A stretch of 62,530 nucleotides of DNA, taken from the NCBI GenBank assembly GCA_024403715.1, contig JAKSRJ010000012.1:1-62530 (forward strand). Reading direction: 5' to 3'. The position numbers were made by a program, and so were the translations under genes. This document shows, piece by piece, positions 32,049 to 41,025 of the stretch. Source of the stretch: Saccharofermentans sp. (GTDB lineage Bacteria > Bacillota > Clostridia > Saccharofermentanales > Saccharofermentanaceae). The notes beneath the pieces are model-generated. The model saw only the letters and a program-made list of their open reading frames with translations, was not told the origin of the DNA and ran no database searches. Numbering within the stretch: the stretch's first letter is position 1; the number at the start of each line of letters is the position of its first letter.

Positions 32049-33973
32049 TCTCTGGCTTGCTTAGGCTCTAGAGCACTTACTAATACTGAATAATAACTCT
32101 CATAAATCACCATGCCAGGTTTTGCTCCTGGTATTTTCTTTACATGTGATACAGGACAGTAATCAACTTCAGCTTTAATCTCACCGGCGTGGCTTCCTTT
32201 TCCTTCGGCGTGCTCTTCAACCATAATACTCTTAGAGAAGAAGACAGCTAGAGAAGCAGCCTCCAATACAGCATTATCAGATGGGAATTCTTCACCCTTA
32301 CGAGTCTTAAGTATTACATGAGTTCCAGGTAACCCCTTAATATGGAACCACCAGTCCTCTTTATCAGCAACTTTAAAAGTAAGTTCATCGTTTTGAATAT
32401 TATTTCGACCACATAAAATCTCGTAACCATCAGATGTGTAATACTTACGGTATGAAGAAGATGTTTGTTTAGGCTTTTTTTGCGAGATTTCTTTATTACG
32501 CATTTGAGCTCTTCTTGCAGCTTCTCTCATAGCTCTTGATGAGGCTTTGCCTGATTTTGCCATACCGACAGTTCTGTTTGGATCTACATAGCCTGATGTT
32601 CCAGGCTTAGGAACAGCTGTTTTCTTTTCAGTTGATGCTAAACTTCTAATTTCAGATGTTAAAGCGTCAATATCCTCTTCACAAGATGCTGCAGCCACAG
32701 CTGTTTTTAAAGATCTAAAATATGTTATAGCTTCCTTGTCGCTCTCGATATAGCATTCTGACATTTGATACTTACGCTTAGCTTTACGGAATCTCTTATA
32801 ATAGTCTTGTGCATTAGCTGAAGCATCCATTGATGGATCGAGTTTTATAGTTATTTTACTCATAGGCTCAGTGTAGTAATCATCACATGTAAATTCTGTC
32901 TCATGACCTTTGAGAAGCCATGTGTTAGCAAGAATTAAATCACCACATTTTTTATAGTCGTCGGCCTTACGACCTTCTTCGTAGTCGTTTTTATGAATAT
33001 CATATTTACGTACAGCGTGTGATAAAGCAACATCAACTACTAAAGATAATTCGTGCTTTTTACGGTCGAGATCAATAGCTTTATCTTTTGATTCATAGAA
33101 TCTATCGATTGCTTGAGATATACTCTCAGTTTTAATGATTCTACCTGGACATTCAAAGAAAAATGGTCCGTAGTCAGTTGGAATATCGTCTTCAGAATAG
33201 TAAACACAAGGTGTAATTTCAAAATCTAATATAGACTTAAATAATGAAGCAGCTTCGCGTATTAACGCTTCCTTAATTGAATTAGAACAGTCGCGAATCG
33301 GGGTTCTATCATCAGCGTCAATCTTAGCAGCAATTCTTCTAGTTAATATAGGGGATAGACCCTTAACCGAGTTAAGTAATGCTTTGTCCGCTGGTCGACC
33401 AAGTTCTTCATCCTTAATTGGAGTTTTTCCAGCATCACAGAGAACAAGTGCTTGATTTACACTCATTTTATCTTGAGTTGGTGGGTATGAATATATTCTT
33501 GCTGGCATGACTTCACGAACACGGTTAACACTCATGTCGACGTGATTTAAGCAATCGATAATCTTTCCTGATTCGTTGCATAGAATGATATTTGAATATC
33601 TACCCATTAATTCACAGATTAAAGTGTAGTGTTTGAGATCAGCAAGCTCATCATTATTCGATACCTTAATTTCTATAATGCGTTCATAGCATGGACTAGA
33701 AATAGATTCGATTTTTGCACCAGACAAGTACTTGCGAAGAAGCATACAAAATGAAGGCGGCATCTTCGGATTTTCTCTTGTTGAAGAAGTTAAATTCATT
33801 CGAACACAAGATGGATTAGCACTAATTAGTAGTTTTTCCATTTTTGCATTCGCGCGAATAGTAACAATTACAGTCTGTTTGTCTGGCTGATAAACTTTGT
33901 CAATTCTACCGCCAGAGAGCTTATTATCTAGTTCTCTAGCTAGAAGATGAGCTGTGATGCCGTCAAAAGCCAT
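32045..33973 (-). CDS. rqcH: Ribosome quality control protein RqcH (NFACT family)
   Basis: This is a 642-residue protein, somewhat longer than the Bacillus homologue. It starts with the NFACT-N domain, then has a coiled-coil middle (about 280-440) and the NFACT-R domain with EDWWFHIKGLPGTHVIL. The family binds stalled 50S subunits and adds C-terminal alanine tails to nascent chains. A basic low-complexity insert (about 480-515) precedes NFACT-R and accounts for the extra length. GGAG lies in the end of the upstream gene, three bases away, so the two are co-translated. Confidence 0.93.
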   Translation of the reverse strand: MAFDGITAHLLARELDNKLSGGRIDKVYQPDKQTVIVTIRANAKMEKLLISANPSCVRMNLTSSTRENPKMPPSFCMLLRKYLSGAKIESISSPCYERIIEIKVSNNDELADLKHYTLICELMGRYSNIILCNESGKIIDCLNHVDMSVNRVREVMPARIYSYPPTQDKMSVNQALVLCDAGKTPIKDEELGRPADKALLNSVKGLSPILTRRIAAKIDADDRTPIRDCSNSIKEALIREAASLFKSILDFEITPCVYYSEDDIPTDYGPFFFECPGRIIKTESISQAIDRFYESKDKAIDLDRKKHELSLVVDVALSHAVRKYDIHKNDYEEGRKADDYKKCGDLILANTWLLKGHETEFTCDDYYTEPMSKITIKLDPSMDASANAQDYYKRFRKAKRKYQMSECYIESDKEAITYFRSLKTAVAAASCEEDIDALTSEIRSLASTEKKTAVPKPGTSGYVDPNRTVGMAKSGKASSRAMREAARRAQMRNKEISQKKPKQTSSSYRKYYTSDGYEILCGRNNIQNDELTFKVADKEDWWFHIKGLPGTHVILKTRKGEEFPSDNAVLEAASLAVFFSKSIMVEEHAEGKGSHAGEIKAEVDYCPVSHVKKIPGAKPGMVIYESYYSVLVSALEPKQARD

Positions 33974-33976
33974 TAA

Positions 33977-34303
33977 TTAACTTTCTCCGGATGATGAACC
34001 CATATCAAGAGCCATCACGATTACCCAAATGATACCGATGATTAACAGTTCAAAACCTAGAATCTTGAAGAAGGTATCATACTGATTCCAGGCAAAAAGT
34101 AAATCCAGAAGGATTACCACAGTTATAACCAAAACAGTCATGACTGGGATAAAGAATCTGGATTTAGAAAATGCATGATAATAATCCCAAAAGTTGGAAT
34201 TGTTTGATGAAGCGGACTTTTTTGAGCGTGAAGAATTACTCGAGGAAGACTTTCGAGATGAGCTTGATGACTTCTTGCTGCTAGAACGCTTCGCTTGAGC
34301 CAT
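33977..34303 (-). CDS. Small Ser/Lys-rich membrane protein
   Basis: This is a 108-residue protein. Residues 1-40 consist almost only of Ser, Lys, Arg and Asn and must be disordered and basic. They are followed by NFWDYYHAF and two hydrophobic helices (about 51-73 and 80-101), then a short GSSSGES tail. The positive N-terminus should stay in the cytosol. It sits between prs and rqcH: its start overlaps the prs stop and rqcH follows after three bases, so the three are co-transcribed. Function unknown. Confidence 0.7.
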   Translation of the reverse strand: MAQAKRSSSKKSSSSSRKSSSSNSSRSKKSASSNNSNFWDYYHAFSKSRFFIPVMTVLVITVVILLDLLFAWNQYDTFFKILGFELLIIGIIWVIVMALDMGSSSGES

Positions 34304-35511
34304 TACTTAAGGTCGCCCTTAGACTCAAGGAGCTTCTTAATCTTCTCAGTTGGATTGATGAGGTTAGAAAGAGAAGCGTCGTGGTTAATAGCATCGATAA
34401 GAAGTGCTACGAACTTGCACATATTAACGTCAGCGTACCAAGGTGCCTCGAGGAGTTCAGGTCTTCTGTAAATGCAGTTTGTAGCAAAAACCTTGTCGAA
34501 GATGCCCTGCTCATATGCCTTGTTGAAGTTCTCAATTCCTTCAGTAAAGAGACCGAAAGTAACAGCGCAGAATACCTTACGAGCTCCACGCTCCTTCATA
34601 GCCTTAGCGATGTCGAGCATTGAATCACCAGAAGAAATCATATCGTCGACAATGAGGATATCCATACCCTCAACAGAATCACCCAAGAACTCATGAGCGA
34701 TAATTGGGTTACGACCGTTAACAATTGTTGTATAGTCTCTTCTCTTATAGAAAGTTCCAAGAGGAACACCGAGAATAGAAGCGAAGTACATAGCTCTGGA
34801 GATACCACCTTCATCAGGGGAAACTACCATGAACTTACCCTTAGTAAAGGAGAGATCAGGAATCTGACGATACATTTCCTTGATAATCTGGTATGTAGCT
34901 GGCAAAGACTCAAATCCTGATAGTGGAATAGCATTTGCAACACGCTCATCATGTGCGTCAAACGTAATAATGTTAGAAACACCAAGGTTATAGAGCTCTT
35001 CGAGAGCGAAAGCACAGTCGAGGGACTCACGGGAGTTTCTCTTATGCTGACGTGACTCATAAAGGAAAGGCATGATTACGTTAATTCTTCTAGCCTTACC
35101 AGAGCAGGCGAGAATTACACGCTTCAAATCCTGATAGTGATCGTCTGGGGACATTCTGTTGTCCTGACCAAACATCTTATATGTGATAGAAGGATTCATT
35201 ACATCACTAACGATGTAAAGGTCATGACCTCTTACAGTATTTTTAACAACTGCTTTACCTTCACCGGATGAGAATCTAGCATTATCTACGTCGATTCTAT
35301 AATCTTGACGGAAGAAACCTGGATACTTTGAAACAATAGCCTCCTGCTGGTATTCAGATCTTCTAGCGTTAAGGTAGTAGTTAACCTTCTCTGTGAAATC
35401 CACGCTACCACTAAGAGCGATAAGTCCGATAGGAGCTACAGGAGCCATTGGGTTTTCACCGTACTGGTTATAACGGGAATAGGATTTCTCATCTGCAGGA
35501 ACTGAAGTCAT
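34303..35511 (-). CDS. prs: Ribose-phosphate pyrophosphokinase, probable catalytic form
   Basis: This is a 402-residue PRPP synthetase, longer than the usual 315 residues because of extra N-terminal and C-terminal segments. It retains the ATP-binding RQHKR, FDAHD (equivalent of DLHA), SPDEGG, the catalytic loop KRR in FYKRRDY and the PRPP loop VDDMISSGDSM. It makes PRPP for nucleotide, histidine and tryptophan synthesis. The frame reads back to 35565, but AGAGGTG five bases before the ATG at 35511 sets the start. It directly follows a second, diverged copy. Confidence 0.9.
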   Translation of the reverse strand: MTSVPADEKSYSRYNQYGENPMAPVAPIGLIALSGSVDFTEKVNYYLNARRSEYQQEAIVSKYPGFFRQDYRIDVDNARFSSGEGKAVVKNTVRGHDLYIVSDVMNPSITYKMFGQDNRMSPDDHYQDLKRVILACSGKARRINVIMPFLYESRQHKRNSRESLDCAFALEELYNLGVSNIITFDAHDERVANAIPLSGFESLPATYQIIKEMYRQIPDLSFTKGKFMVVSPDEGGISRAMYFASILGVPLGTFYKRRDYTTIVNGRNPIIAHEFLGDSVEGMDILIVDDMISSGDSMLDIAKAMKERGARKVFCAVTFGLFTEGIENFNKAYEQGIFDKVFATNCIYRRPELLEAPWYADVNMCKFVALLIDAINHDASLSNLINPTEKIKKLLESKGDLK

Positions 35512-35545
35512 GTTGCACCTCTTTTTTATAATTTGTTTTCTGCTT

Positions 35546-36715
35546 TTAATCAAATAAATCATCAATTCTAACCTGATCCAGCAAATCTTGAATACGGGTA
35601 GTAGAAGTGATAAGTTCTGTTACTGACTCATTAACGTTAAGGGCATCGATGATACGAGCCACATAAGGAATCATATCAACGTCTTTGTACCATTCACGTG
35701 AAAGAAGTTCAGGGGTTCTATAGATTAAGTTTGTACACAATACAGCCTTAACAAGCCCGTCCTCGTAAGCCTTATCAAAGACTTCAAGTCCACCTGTGAA
35801 TAAACCGAATGTAGACAAACAATATATATCGCGAGCGCCGTGGTCCTTCAATATCTTTGAAGTACGGAGCATCGTGCTACCAGAATTAATCATATCGTCA
35901 ATGATGAGAATATCTTTATCCTTAACATCATCGCCCAGATACTTATAAGCTTTTATAGGATGTTCGCCGTTGACCTTAACAGAATAATCTCTATCTCTGT
36001 AGAAAATACCGAGAGGTAAATTCATCATTGAAGAGTAGAAGATACCGCGATTAACACCAGATTCATCAGGACTTACAACAATAGTATGGTCCTTATTAAG
36101 CTTAACTGAAGTAGTATTAAGTAAAGTTTGAATAATCTTGTATGCGCATCTAGGGAAATCAATACCCATGAGTGGAACTGAATTATCAATTCTAGCATCA
36201 TGTGGATCGAAGATTATGATGTTAGCAACACCAAGCTCTTGAAGCTGCTGAAGCATAGAAGATACATCCATAGATTCATTAGAAGAACCACGATTCTCAG
36301 TGCGCCCCTCATATACGAAAGGCATAATTACATTGATTCTTCTAGCTTTACCTGCACAAGTTGATACTATTCGTAAGAGATCTCTATAGTGATCATCTGG
36401 TGAAATAGTATGGTCAAATCCAGAAATATTAATTATCTCGTTATGAGATAAAACATCAGTAATGATAAAAATATCATGGCCTCTAGTAGATTCAGCCAGA
36501 TTAAACTTACCCTCACCGGTCTGAAAACGTATAAGTGAAGAGTCCAAAATGTAGTCGGATCTAAGATAACCAGGATTATTTACAAAAGGATTAGCGTTAT
36601 TATCATATCTAGACTTACGCTTTTGGTATAGAGTGCTACTTACCGCTTGAACAAATTCGCGGTTAGCGCTGTGAGAGATGATACCGATAGGACCACATGG
36701 TTCAAGCTGCAGCAT
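35546..36715 (-). CDS. PRPP synthetase paralogue with altered catalytic loop
   Basis: This is a 389-residue paralogue of the downstream prs with the same extended layout: SPDDHYRDL, FDPHDARIDN, SPDESG and PRPP loop IDDMINSGSTM. Where prs has KRR in the flexible catalytic loop, this copy has RDR (FYRDRDY), so the catalytic lysine is replaced by arginine; the ATP-binding RQ reads RT. It may be a regulatory partner of prs, like the associated proteins of eukaryotic PRPP synthetases, or an enzyme of altered activity (inference). AGGAG precedes the ATG. Confidence 0.85.
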   Translation of the reverse strand: MLQLEPCGPIGIISHSANREFVQAVSSTLYQKRKSRYDNNANPFVNNPGYLRSDYILDSSLIRFQTGEGKFNLAESTRGHDIFIITDVLSHNEIINISGFDHTISPDDHYRDLLRIVSTCAGKARRINVIMPFVYEGRTENRGSSNESMDVSSMLQQLQELGVANIIIFDPHDARIDNSVPLMGIDFPRCAYKIIQTLLNTTSVKLNKDHTIVVSPDESGVNRGIFYSSMMNLPLGIFYRDRDYSVKVNGEHPIKAYKYLGDDVKDKDILIIDDMINSGSTMLRTSKILKDHGARDIYCLSTFGLFTGGLEVFDKAYEDGLVKAVLCTNLIYRTPELLSREWYKDVDMIPYVARIIDALNVNESVTELITSTTRIQDLLDQVRIDDLFD

Positions 36716-36785
36716 TCTATATCTCCTGAAAAAGTATTCTTAATAAGTATAAATGAACAACGGTTAAAAGTAATTGTTAAATTTT

Positions 36786-36797
36786 ACAAATTTGTCG
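36786..36797. promoter_or_regulatory. Palindrome ACAAATTTGT with TTTGTCG half-site upstream of the PRPP synthetase pair
   Basis: ACAAATTTGT (36786-36795) followed by CG resembles the larger palindrome at 37427-37443. It lies between the engB stop and the start of the PRPP synthetase paralogue, a plausible operator position. Confidence 0.35.
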
Positions 36798-36799
36798 AT

Positions 36800-37393
36800 T
36801 TATTCTAATAAGACTTTGGCTAATGCATTTCGAAGTTCCTGTAGACCTAGTTTTTTCTCTGATGAAACAGCGAAAATGTCAGCATTTTCATCAAAATCAT
36901 AAAGTTCTTTGAGTTCTTCTAGTCTTCTCATTAACTGCGCTTTTGAAAACTTATCGCATTTAGTAAAAACCGTAAAATAACGGATACCTCGTTGATTCAT
37001 ATAATCAATCATTGCTGCATCTTCAGGAGTTGGATCACGTCTAATATCTAGGAGGTTAAGTACTAAGTCGAATTTTCTTCCTGAAGTGAAGTAGCTATCG
37101 GTTAAAGCGGAAAACTCAGCCTTACGCTTTTGGTCAATCTTAGCATATCCATAGCCAGGAAGGTCTGTAAGTCTTATCTTATTATCGATATTAAAAAATA
37201 TAACGGCTCTCGTTTTACCTGGGGTAGATGACACTCTTGCAAGTTTTTTGTTATCAACAAGAGCATTGATAAGGGAGGACTTGCCAACATTAGATCTTCC
37301 AGAGAGGACTACTTCTGGAAGATTTGAATCAGGGCATTGATCCATCTGGCCTGCTACTGCTTCTAGTTTTGCTTTACGAAAGTCTATTTCCAT
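36800..37393 (-). CDS. engB: Ribosome biogenesis GTPase YsxC/EngB
   Basis: This is a 197-residue GTPase with G1 GRSNVGKSS, G3 DLPGYGYAK, G4 TKCDK and G5 SSEKK. It assists 50S subunit assembly and is essential in many Firmicutes. The length is standard. The start ATG at 37393 has GGTGG about eight bases upstream on the reverse strand. It is divergent from comEC, with a palindrome-rich 105-base region between them, and leads the reverse-strand run to the PRPP synthetases. Confidence 0.95.
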   Translation of the reverse strand: MEIDFRKAKLEAVAGQMDQCPDSNLPEVVLSGRSNVGKSSLINALVDNKKLARVSSTPGKTRAVIFFNIDNKIRLTDLPGYGYAKIDQKRKAEFSALTDSYFTSGRKFDLVLNLLDIRRDPTPEDAAMIDYMNQRGIRYFTVFTKCDKFSKAQLMRRLEELKELYDFDENADIFAVSSEKKLGLQELRNALAKVLLE

Positions 37394-37426
37394 GGATATT
37401 GACCACCATTATTCATTGTTTTCCCG

Positions 37427-37456
37427 ACGACAAATTTTGTCGTTATTTGTCGACAA
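37427..37456. promoter_or_regulatory. Double palindrome in the engB/comEC divergent promoter region
   Basis: ACGACAAATTTTGTCGT (37427-37443) is a 17-base perfect dyad around one central base. Three bases on, TTGTCGACAA (37447-37456) is a 10-base perfect palindrome sharing the TTGTCG half. This looks like a tandem operator; the regulator is unknown. Confidence 0.5.
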
Positions 37457-37498
37457 TTTTGTCCCAATTTTCATTTTTTATATTCTAACATACCTTTT

Positions 37499-39538
37499 AT
37501 GATACAAAGAAATGAGATGGTTGTACTATTAGATTTTTTACGCGAGTGTTTTATTAAAAGGCCACTTGTGTTTCCGGCTTGTTTTTTAATCGTGGTCGTA
37601 AATATCTTTGTTTACTTGTGTTTTAATCCTGTTGGATTTAGCTGTCATGATTCTGTTGGATATGTTCGTAGTAGTGATTACAAACTTGATGGAAGTGCCA
37701 CATATGAAATCAAAATTGGTAAATCTCGCGTTATATATCGTCCCAGAGACTCTGAGTTGCTTAATGTAGGCGACAGCGTAGTAATTAACGGAGTTGTAAA
37801 AGTACCTGATCCTCCGACTAATCCAGGTGAATTTGATTATTCTAGATATTTAAAGAGCAGGGGAATAACAGGTGTTTTATATGCTGATTCGATTGTTGTT
37901 ATTGGTTCGACAGGATGTGGCTTTGTAGATTGGATTAATAAGTCCTGTTTTATTATTAGATGTTATGTTGTTGGCCTTTTTGATAAATCAGACCAAGGTC
38001 TGGCAAGTGCTGTGTTTATGGGAGATAAATCTCTAGTTGATGATTCGATAATTAGAAATTTTAAATTATCTAACTGCTCACATTTACTTGCTGTATCAGG
38101 AACACATTTCTCTGGCTTTTTGATGATAGTATCGGCATTTTTATCTGAGATGAGATTTAAAAAGCGTAATTGTGTTCCTGTATATATACTGTTTTGTGTG
38201 CTTCTTGGTTGCTTTACAGGTTGGTCAGAATCGGTCACTCGCGCTTCAATTATGAGTTCCTGTGCCTATGCATCAAGAGATTATTTGTCTGGAATGTCAT
38301 TAGCGGCAATAGTTATGATTTTGGCTAATCCATTCTCTTGTATGAGTTCAGGATTTCAAATGAGTTTTATGGCAGCTTTGTTTATACGAATGTTTGGTGG
38401 ACGAATTAGTGAAATGCTTAAATTTTTTAGTTTTCCAAAGATTGTAATTTCAATGCTAGCACCAATGATGTCCGCAACACTTGGTATGATGCCATTTTGG
38501 ATTAATAATACTTACTACTTCTCATGTATTCATATCTTCGTACAGTTAATTGCATCCTTTATTGCTTCTGTTGCTTGTATGTTTTTTATTCCTTCCGTTG
38601 TCTTTGGGTTGCCTCATGCATGTTCTATACTTTTAAAGTTACTTTTAATATTGACGAAATGGTGTTCTAAGTTCTCAATAGATGGGTCCTCGAGTCGTAC
38701 TATCTCATCTTTTGCTCTGTATTCACTGTTCTTTCTATTAATAGTATTTTTGATGCCTAAGAGTCTTATGAGACGTATCTTATTGTTACCTGCAATTTGT
38801 GTTGTCGTTGTAAGTAGTAGTATTTCTGTCAGAGATTATCTTAATCGACCTGAATTTATAGTTGTATTTCCAGATGTGGGACAGGGCGATTGCTGCTTAA
38901 TTATTTGTGATGGCAAGTCAGTAATGGTTGATGGAGGAATCACTAGTGAAGGACAATATGCTTTGATGGATGTTCTCGATTACTATGGAATTAATAGTAT
39001 TGATGTTGCAATTGCCACTCACATGGATGAAGATCATATTGGTGGGTTAATATATCTGGATTCAGCAGGAAGAATAGATTCATTACTAACTTGCTACGAT
39101 TTAACGTGTCGAGATGAAATTTTTATAAATGAATCAGTATATCTAGAGTGTCTATGGCCACGTGAAGTAATAGATGGAGGAAATGAAGATAGTGTTATCT
39201 TAATGCTTCGAAGTCCAGGATTATCGATGCTTTTGACTGGTGATGCTGGTTTTGAAACTGAAACAGTTTTAATTGATAGTTTTGATTTGAACTGTGATGT
39301 TTTAAAAGTTGGTCATCACGGATCAAAGTATTCAACTTCATCGGCGTTATTGTCTTCATGCACCCCCGAAGTATCTATAATTTCAGTAGGACGAAATAAT
39401 TCTTATGGACATCCAAGTAGCGCTACAATAGATCGATTATCCCATTCAGGGTCAACAGTATATCGTACTGACCAGTCAGGGCAAATAGTCATTAAGGTTT
39501 ATGAATCGTATTATTATGTCGAAGAATATTTAGAATAA
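37499..39538 (+). CDS. comEC: DNA uptake channel protein ComEC/Rec2
   Basis: This is a 679-residue polytopic membrane protein. An N-terminal DUF4131-like part (about 20-165) precedes a multi-helix Competence domain (about 180-440) with NCSHLLAVSGTHFSG, and a C-terminal metallo-beta-lactamase fold (about 465-670) with DVGQGDCC, ATHMDEDHIGG, TGDAG and LKVGHHGSK. It is the channel for single-stranded DNA in transformation. The metal ligands look intact. There is no ribosome site; a possible TATTCT box 12 bases upstream implies a very short leader. Confidence 0.93.
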   Translation: MIQRNEMVVLLDFLRECFIKRPLVFPACFLIVVVNIFVYLCFNPVGFSCHDSVGYVRSSDYKLDGSATYEIKIGKSRVIYRPRDSELLNVGDSVVINGVVKVPDPPTNPGEFDYSRYLKSRGITGVLYADSIVVIGSTGCGFVDWINKSCFIIRCYVVGLFDKSDQGLASAVFMGDKSLVDDSIIRNFKLSNCSHLLAVSGTHFSGFLMIVSAFLSEMRFKKRNCVPVYILFCVLLGCFTGWSESVTRASIMSSCAYASRDYLSGMSLAAIVMILANPFSCMSSGFQMSFMAALFIRMFGGRISEMLKFFSFPKIVISMLAPMMSATLGMMPFWINNTYYFSCIHIFVQLIASFIASVACMFFIPSVVFGLPHACSILLKLLLILTKWCSKFSIDGSSSRTISSFALYSLFFLLIVFLMPKSLMRRILLLPAICVVVVSSSISVRDYLNRPEFIVVFPDVGQGDCCLIICDGKSVMVDGGITSEGQYALMDVLDYYGINSIDVAIATHMDEDHIGGLIYLDSAGRIDSLLTCYDLTCRDEIFINESVYLECLWPREVIDGGNEDSVILMLRSPGLSMLLTGDAGFETETVLIDSFDLNCDVLKVGHHGSKYSTSSALLSSCTPEVSIISVGRNNSYGHPSSATIDRLSHSGSTVYRTDQSGQIVIKVYESYYYVEEYLE

Positions 39539-39540
39539 AT

Positions 39541-39573
39541 TATAAGCCCCACGATTTACTCGTGGGGCTTATA
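39541..39573. terminator. Terminator between convergent comEC and aspartate kinase
   Basis: TATAAGCCCCACGA (39541-39554) pairs perfectly over 14 bases with TCGTGGGGCTTATA (39560-39573). The reverse strand continues AT-rich (ATTTATT), the forward strand reads AAAACAG, so it suits the reverse gene best but can serve both. Confidence 0.85.
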
Positions 39574-39591
39574 AAACAGTAGAATTAAAAA

Positions 39592-40944
39592 TTAATATCT
39601 GAACAATTCTTTATACAACACTCTTACGGCGTAATCGCAGTATTCTTCTGAAACACCGAACATCATTGAAATCTCGGAAGCTCCCTGATTAACGATACGA
39701 AGGTTAATACCTGCTGTTGACAATGCAGATGCTGCTCGAGCCATAATACCAACAGACTTTTCCATCGCCTGACCGACAATCATTACGATTGCTAAGTCAC
39801 GATCAACCTTAACTGTCTCTGCTTTTGCTTCGTTACGGAAACGGTTAATAACGATTTCTTCCTTTTCAGGTGTGAAATACTTCTTACGTGCAATAATTGT
39901 AATTGAATCGATACCAGAAGGGAGGTGCTCAACAGGAATTCCTTCCTCAGCGAGAATCTCTAAGAGCTTAGAAATAAATCCAACTTCGTGGTTCATGAGA
40001 TACTTTGTAACAGTGATGGTTAAGAATCCTCTTTCACCCGCAATACCAGTAACAAGAGAATCGTAACGAGTTCTGTTTGCTACAATTCTTGTACCCTTTG
40101 AAGAAGGATTGTTTGTATTCTTGATGTGTACTGGAATATCACGTACGTATACAGGATACAATGCTTCTTCGTGAAGAACAGAGAAACCAGCATATGCAAG
40201 CTCTCTCATCTCATCATAAGTAATCTCTGTAATAGGGAATGGATTATTAACGAGATTGGGATTTACAGCAAATACATTATCAACGTCAGTCCAGTTTTCG
40301 TATACTTCAGCATTTACTGCACCGGCAAGAATTGCACCTGTTACATCAGAACCACCACGGGAGAATGTGATAATCTTGCCGTCGCGTCCATAGCCGTAGA
40401 AACCAGGGAAGATGCAGATGCACTTTTCATGTGCAAGTTCTGCAAGATTGTCATAAGATTCACCAAGAATCTTTGCTTTGCCAGCAGCATCATGCTCCAA
40501 GAAAAGACCACACTCCTTAGGATTGCAATACTTTGCAGGGTGTCCAATAGAAGAGAGATAAGCTGCAACAACTCTTGCGTTACAATCCTCACCCATTGCT
40601 TTAACAGTATCCACATATGTAACTGCATCTGTAGTATCAGATGCTGCGGCTGATTTAAGTGTCTCGATAACGTCTGGAAGAGTATCTTCGATATTTAAGT
40701 CATCACATATTTCTCTGTAGCGAGCAATAACTGCATTAAGTTCGTCTTCATAAGAACCACCGTTAAGTCGAGCCTTAGCTGTAGCGATAAGTAAATCAGT
40801 TACTTTAATATCGTCAGAAGTTCGCTTACCAGGAGCTGAAACAACAATAATTCTACGATCAGAATCAGCGAGTACAATGTCGCATACTTTTTTTATCTGA
40901 GCTGCGTTTGCAAGTGATGAACCACCGAATTTAGCAATCTTCAT
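39592..40944 (-). CDS. lysC: Aspartate kinase
   Basis: This is a 450-residue enzyme starting MKIAKFGGSSLAN, with the kinase fold (SRGGSDVTG, ENWTDVDNVFAVNP) and two ACT domains after about residue 305. It phosphorylates aspartate at the head of lysine, diaminopimelate, threonine and methionine synthesis; the ACT domains should give feedback control by amino acids. GAGGTG six bases before ATG 40944 sets the start rather than the GTG at 40953. It is monocistronic. Confidence 0.95.
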   Translation of the reverse strand: MKIAKFGGSSLANAAQIKKVCDIVLADSDRRIIVVSAPGKRTSDDIKVTDLLIATAKARLNGGSYEDELNAVIARYREICDDLNIEDTLPDVIETLKSAAASDTTDAVTYVDTVKAMGEDCNARVVAAYLSSIGHPAKYCNPKECGLFLEHDAAGKAKILGESYDNLAELAHEKCICIFPGFYGYGRDGKIITFSRGGSDVTGAILAGAVNAEVYENWTDVDNVFAVNPNLVNNPFPITEITYDEMRELAYAGFSVLHEEALYPVYVRDIPVHIKNTNNPSSKGTRIVANRTRYDSLVTGIAGERGFLTITVTKYLMNHEVGFISKLLEILAEEGIPVEHLPSGIDSITIIARKKYFTPEKEEIVINRFRNEAKAETVKVDRDLAIVMIVGQAMEKSVGIMARAASALSTAGINLRIVNQGASEISMMFGVSEEYCDYAVRVLYKELFRY

Positions 40945-40989
40945 AAATGTCACCTCAATATTTATTCGACTAATAATATCACAACATAT

Positions 40990-41018
40990 TTTACTTTTAA
41001 GTACTTTATATATAAAAT
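40990..41018 (+). promoter_or_regulatory. Promoter of yqeG, leaderless arrangement
   Basis: TTTACT (40990-40995), 17 bases, TAAAAT (41013-41018), then seven bases to ATG 41026 with no ribosome site. It has the same geometry as the DeoR gene promoter at 12925. Confidence 0.6.
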
Positions 41019-41025
41019 TGCCAAT

